Positions 62,677-64,000 of a stretch of DNA of 64,000 nt are shown here, piece by piece (position 1 is the stretch's first letter; the number at the start of each line of letters is the position of its first letter). Origin of the DNA: Aridibaculum aurantiacum (GTDB lineage Bacteria > Bacteroidota > Bacteroidia > Chitinophagales > Chitinophagaceae); the NCBI RefSeq assembly GCF_017355875.1, contig NZ_JAFEWC010000001.1, positions 2,604,001 to 2,668,000 on the forward strand, in the 5' to 3' direction. The notes below the pieces were generated by a model. That model was given only the letters and a program-made list of their open reading frames with translations, did not search any database and was not told the DNA's origin. The position numbers and the translations under genes are program-made.

Positions 62677-63867
62677 TTACTGCTTAGTGAACTTAGATGT
62701 TACTTTATCATTATTGCTTTCATAGATCAAAAGGTAATTGCCTTTCACCAGTTCGCTAACAGAGATACCTGTTTGGATTGCACCTGGCTGAACCTGTGCG
62801 ATCTTGATCTGCCTTCCATCCATGCTTACGATGCGGATGCGTGCACCTGCTTCAGCTTTGTCGTGAGACACAGTGATGTTGCTAACTGCAGGATTAGGGA
62901 ATACTTCAGCTTTGATAGACCTGTTGCTCAATACTACAACATTGCTGTAGCTTGTAGAACCGTCTTTATCTACAATTCTTAAGCGGTAATAATTAGTTCC
63001 TGGTTTAATGCTGTTGTCAACAAAAGAATAATTGGCCGCACGATTTTCTGCACTAACAAAAGATATTTCGCTAAACGAAGCGCCGTCAAAACTCTTTTCT
63101 ACAGCATAGCCACGCAAATTATTTTCTGTTGCACTTGACCAGCTTAGTGATGCTGAACCGTTAAATAATGCAGCGTTGAAAGCTTTTAAGGAAACTGGCA
63201 AAACAGATGCTTGCCATACTGCGAAATTGTCTACACGGTTAGTGCCACCACTAGCTACGGTACCACCATTGATTGAAACAGTAGATCTATTTACTAATCT
63301 AAAATATACTGCAGATGTATTGTTCACTGAAGGATATGCACTTAAGTCGAAGTATAATCCGGAATTTGAATTAGGCGTAGTAGCATTCCAGCTAATTGAT
63401 GAACCTGAACTAGTTGGCACCTGGTAATCTGCTAGGTCTAGATAAGTGGTTCCATCAACACTGTATTGTACTTTAAATTCTCTCGGACCTGTATTGCTTC
63501 CTGTCTGATCAAAAGTTATTGCAATACCATTAAAGCCTGTGGTATTTACCTGGAACTGGTAGTAATCGCCGACTGCCCAGTTATTAGAACTTATAGATTT
63601 TGCCGAGCCATTACCGGCAGGAGTGGAATAAACAGTTGAAGCACTGGAATGGAAAGCTGTGAAAGCAGAACCTCCAGGTTGTGTTCCTTCATCAGCTGTA
63701 GTTGTTCCTGCTGTTAAGGTTGGGGTTTGACTTGCAGTAGAACTAAAGGTTACTCCTTCAAAAGTCCATCTTGCAATTGGCTGACTAAACACACTAGCCG
63801 AAGCCAGGAGAGCAGCACTCATCATTAATGTTTTACAAGAAGAGAGAAGCGTAAAAATTCTTTTCAT
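62677..63867 (-). CDS. Secreted T9SS cargo protein with C-terminal sorting domain
   Basis: A 396-residue exported protein. The signal peptide (about 1-28, ending ASVFSQ) is followed by a beta-rich domain (about 30-225) that starts PIARWTFEG and carries YYQFQVNTTGFNGI and EFKVQYSVDGTTY. A fibronectin-like segment SWSSATENNLRGYAVEKSFDG (in pieces, about 240-320) precedes a type A T9SS sorting domain (about 320-396): VFPNPAVSNITV, IVSMDGRQIK and LVKGNYLLIY. No catalytic domain is visible; the layout is similar to that of the cargo protein at 18860-20947. It probably reaches the surface through T9SS. Confidence 0.85.
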   Translation of the reverse strand: MKRIFTLLSSCKTLMMSAALLASASVFSQPIARWTFEGVTFSSTASQTPTLTAGTTTADEGTQPGGSAFTAFHSSASTVYSTPAGNGSAKSISSNNWAVGDYYQFQVNTTGFNGIAITFDQTGSNTGPREFKVQYSVDGTTYLDLADYQVPTSSGSSISWNATTPNSNSGLYFDLSAYPSVNNTSAVYFRLVNRSTVSINGGTVASGGTNRVDNFAVWQASVLPVSLKAFNAALFNGSASLSWSSATENNLRGYAVEKSFDGASFSEISFVSAENRAANYSFVDNSIKPGTNYYRLRIVDKDGSTSYSNVVVLSNRSIKAEVFPNPAVSNITVSHDKAEAGARIRIVSMDGRQIKIAQVQPGAIQTGISVSELVKGNYLLIYESNNDKVTSKFTKQ

Positions 63868-64000
63868 AAAGTAGTTGTTTAAAAAGCGAAGGTAAAAATA
63901 TAATCCAGCTTCTTAAAAAACTGTACCATTATCTTAGTGTTACTCAATCATTTCGCTCTTGCATAAAATCATATTGTATCTTGGCACCGTTTAGCTTTTA

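Overview
The window comes from a Bacteroidota chromosome, most likely class Chitinophagia (family Chitinophagaceae). This is inferred from several lineage-typical features: two secreted proteins ending in type IX secretion (T9SS) sorting domains, the Bacteroidota-type alternative GlmU, the L28-L33-DUF4295 ribosomal cluster, MqnA of the futalosine menaquinone route, a YfhO-like protein and a DUF2723 protein, and starts that mostly lack Shine-Dalgarno sequences but sometimes carry TAnnTTTG/A-like -7 boxes. No rRNA, insertion sequence, prophage, integrase or CRISPR array is visible. One tRNA (Cys) is present. Coding density is high and several convergent genes overlap or nearly touch.

Layout. 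1-2.5 kb: the truncated end of a large M16 peptidase. 2.7-11.8 kb: an alpha-glucan block with a secreted GH13 cyclomaltodextrinase/neopullulanase, an MFS glycoside transporter, glgC and glgA on the minus strand, then a FucP-like sugar transporter and a ROK sugar kinase on the plus strand. Together these would degrade, import, phosphorylate and store glucose polymers. 11.9-17.1 kb: a DUF4382 lipoprotein, a glycine-zipper protein, then a minus-strand housekeeping run read L28, L33, DUF4295, ftsY, alternative glmU, DUF4177-like, tpiA. 17.5-25.8 kb: rocD, a T9SS cargo protein, tRNA-Cys, a plus-strand run (uridine phosphorylase, dapF, CorA, Nudix) and a YhhQ-type queuosine-precursor transporter. 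26.1-34.4 kb: a cell-surface glycan block with a YfhO-like membrane protein, GT4, three GT2, one GT9 and a methyltransferase; the GT9-methyltransferase pair is noticeably AT-rich. 34.4-48.2 kb: mostly housekeeping genes (mqnA, purB, Uma2 protein, YpdA-like reductase, dacB, cinA, a 2-oxoacid dehydrogenase E2, DUF2130, MtfA-like peptidase, priA).

48.3-63.9 kb is the most unusual part. It holds a secreted protein with three 50-residue tudor/agenet-like repeats, a DUF3095 protein that looks like a diverged class III nucleotide cyclase, a MntA-HepT toxin-antitoxin pair, murB, two tandem paralogous secreted proteins, an AAA+ ATPase/VWA-protein pair whose ATPase has Asn in place of the Walker B Asp, a secreted CocE-type hydrolase, a 1024-residue DUF2723 membrane protein and a second T9SS cargo protein.

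I found no single clearly new multigene system. The best leads are the tudor-repeat protein, the cyclase-like DUF3095 protein, the ROK kinase without its zinc cysteines, the terminator that abuts the alternative glmU start codon, and several genes that look leaderless.
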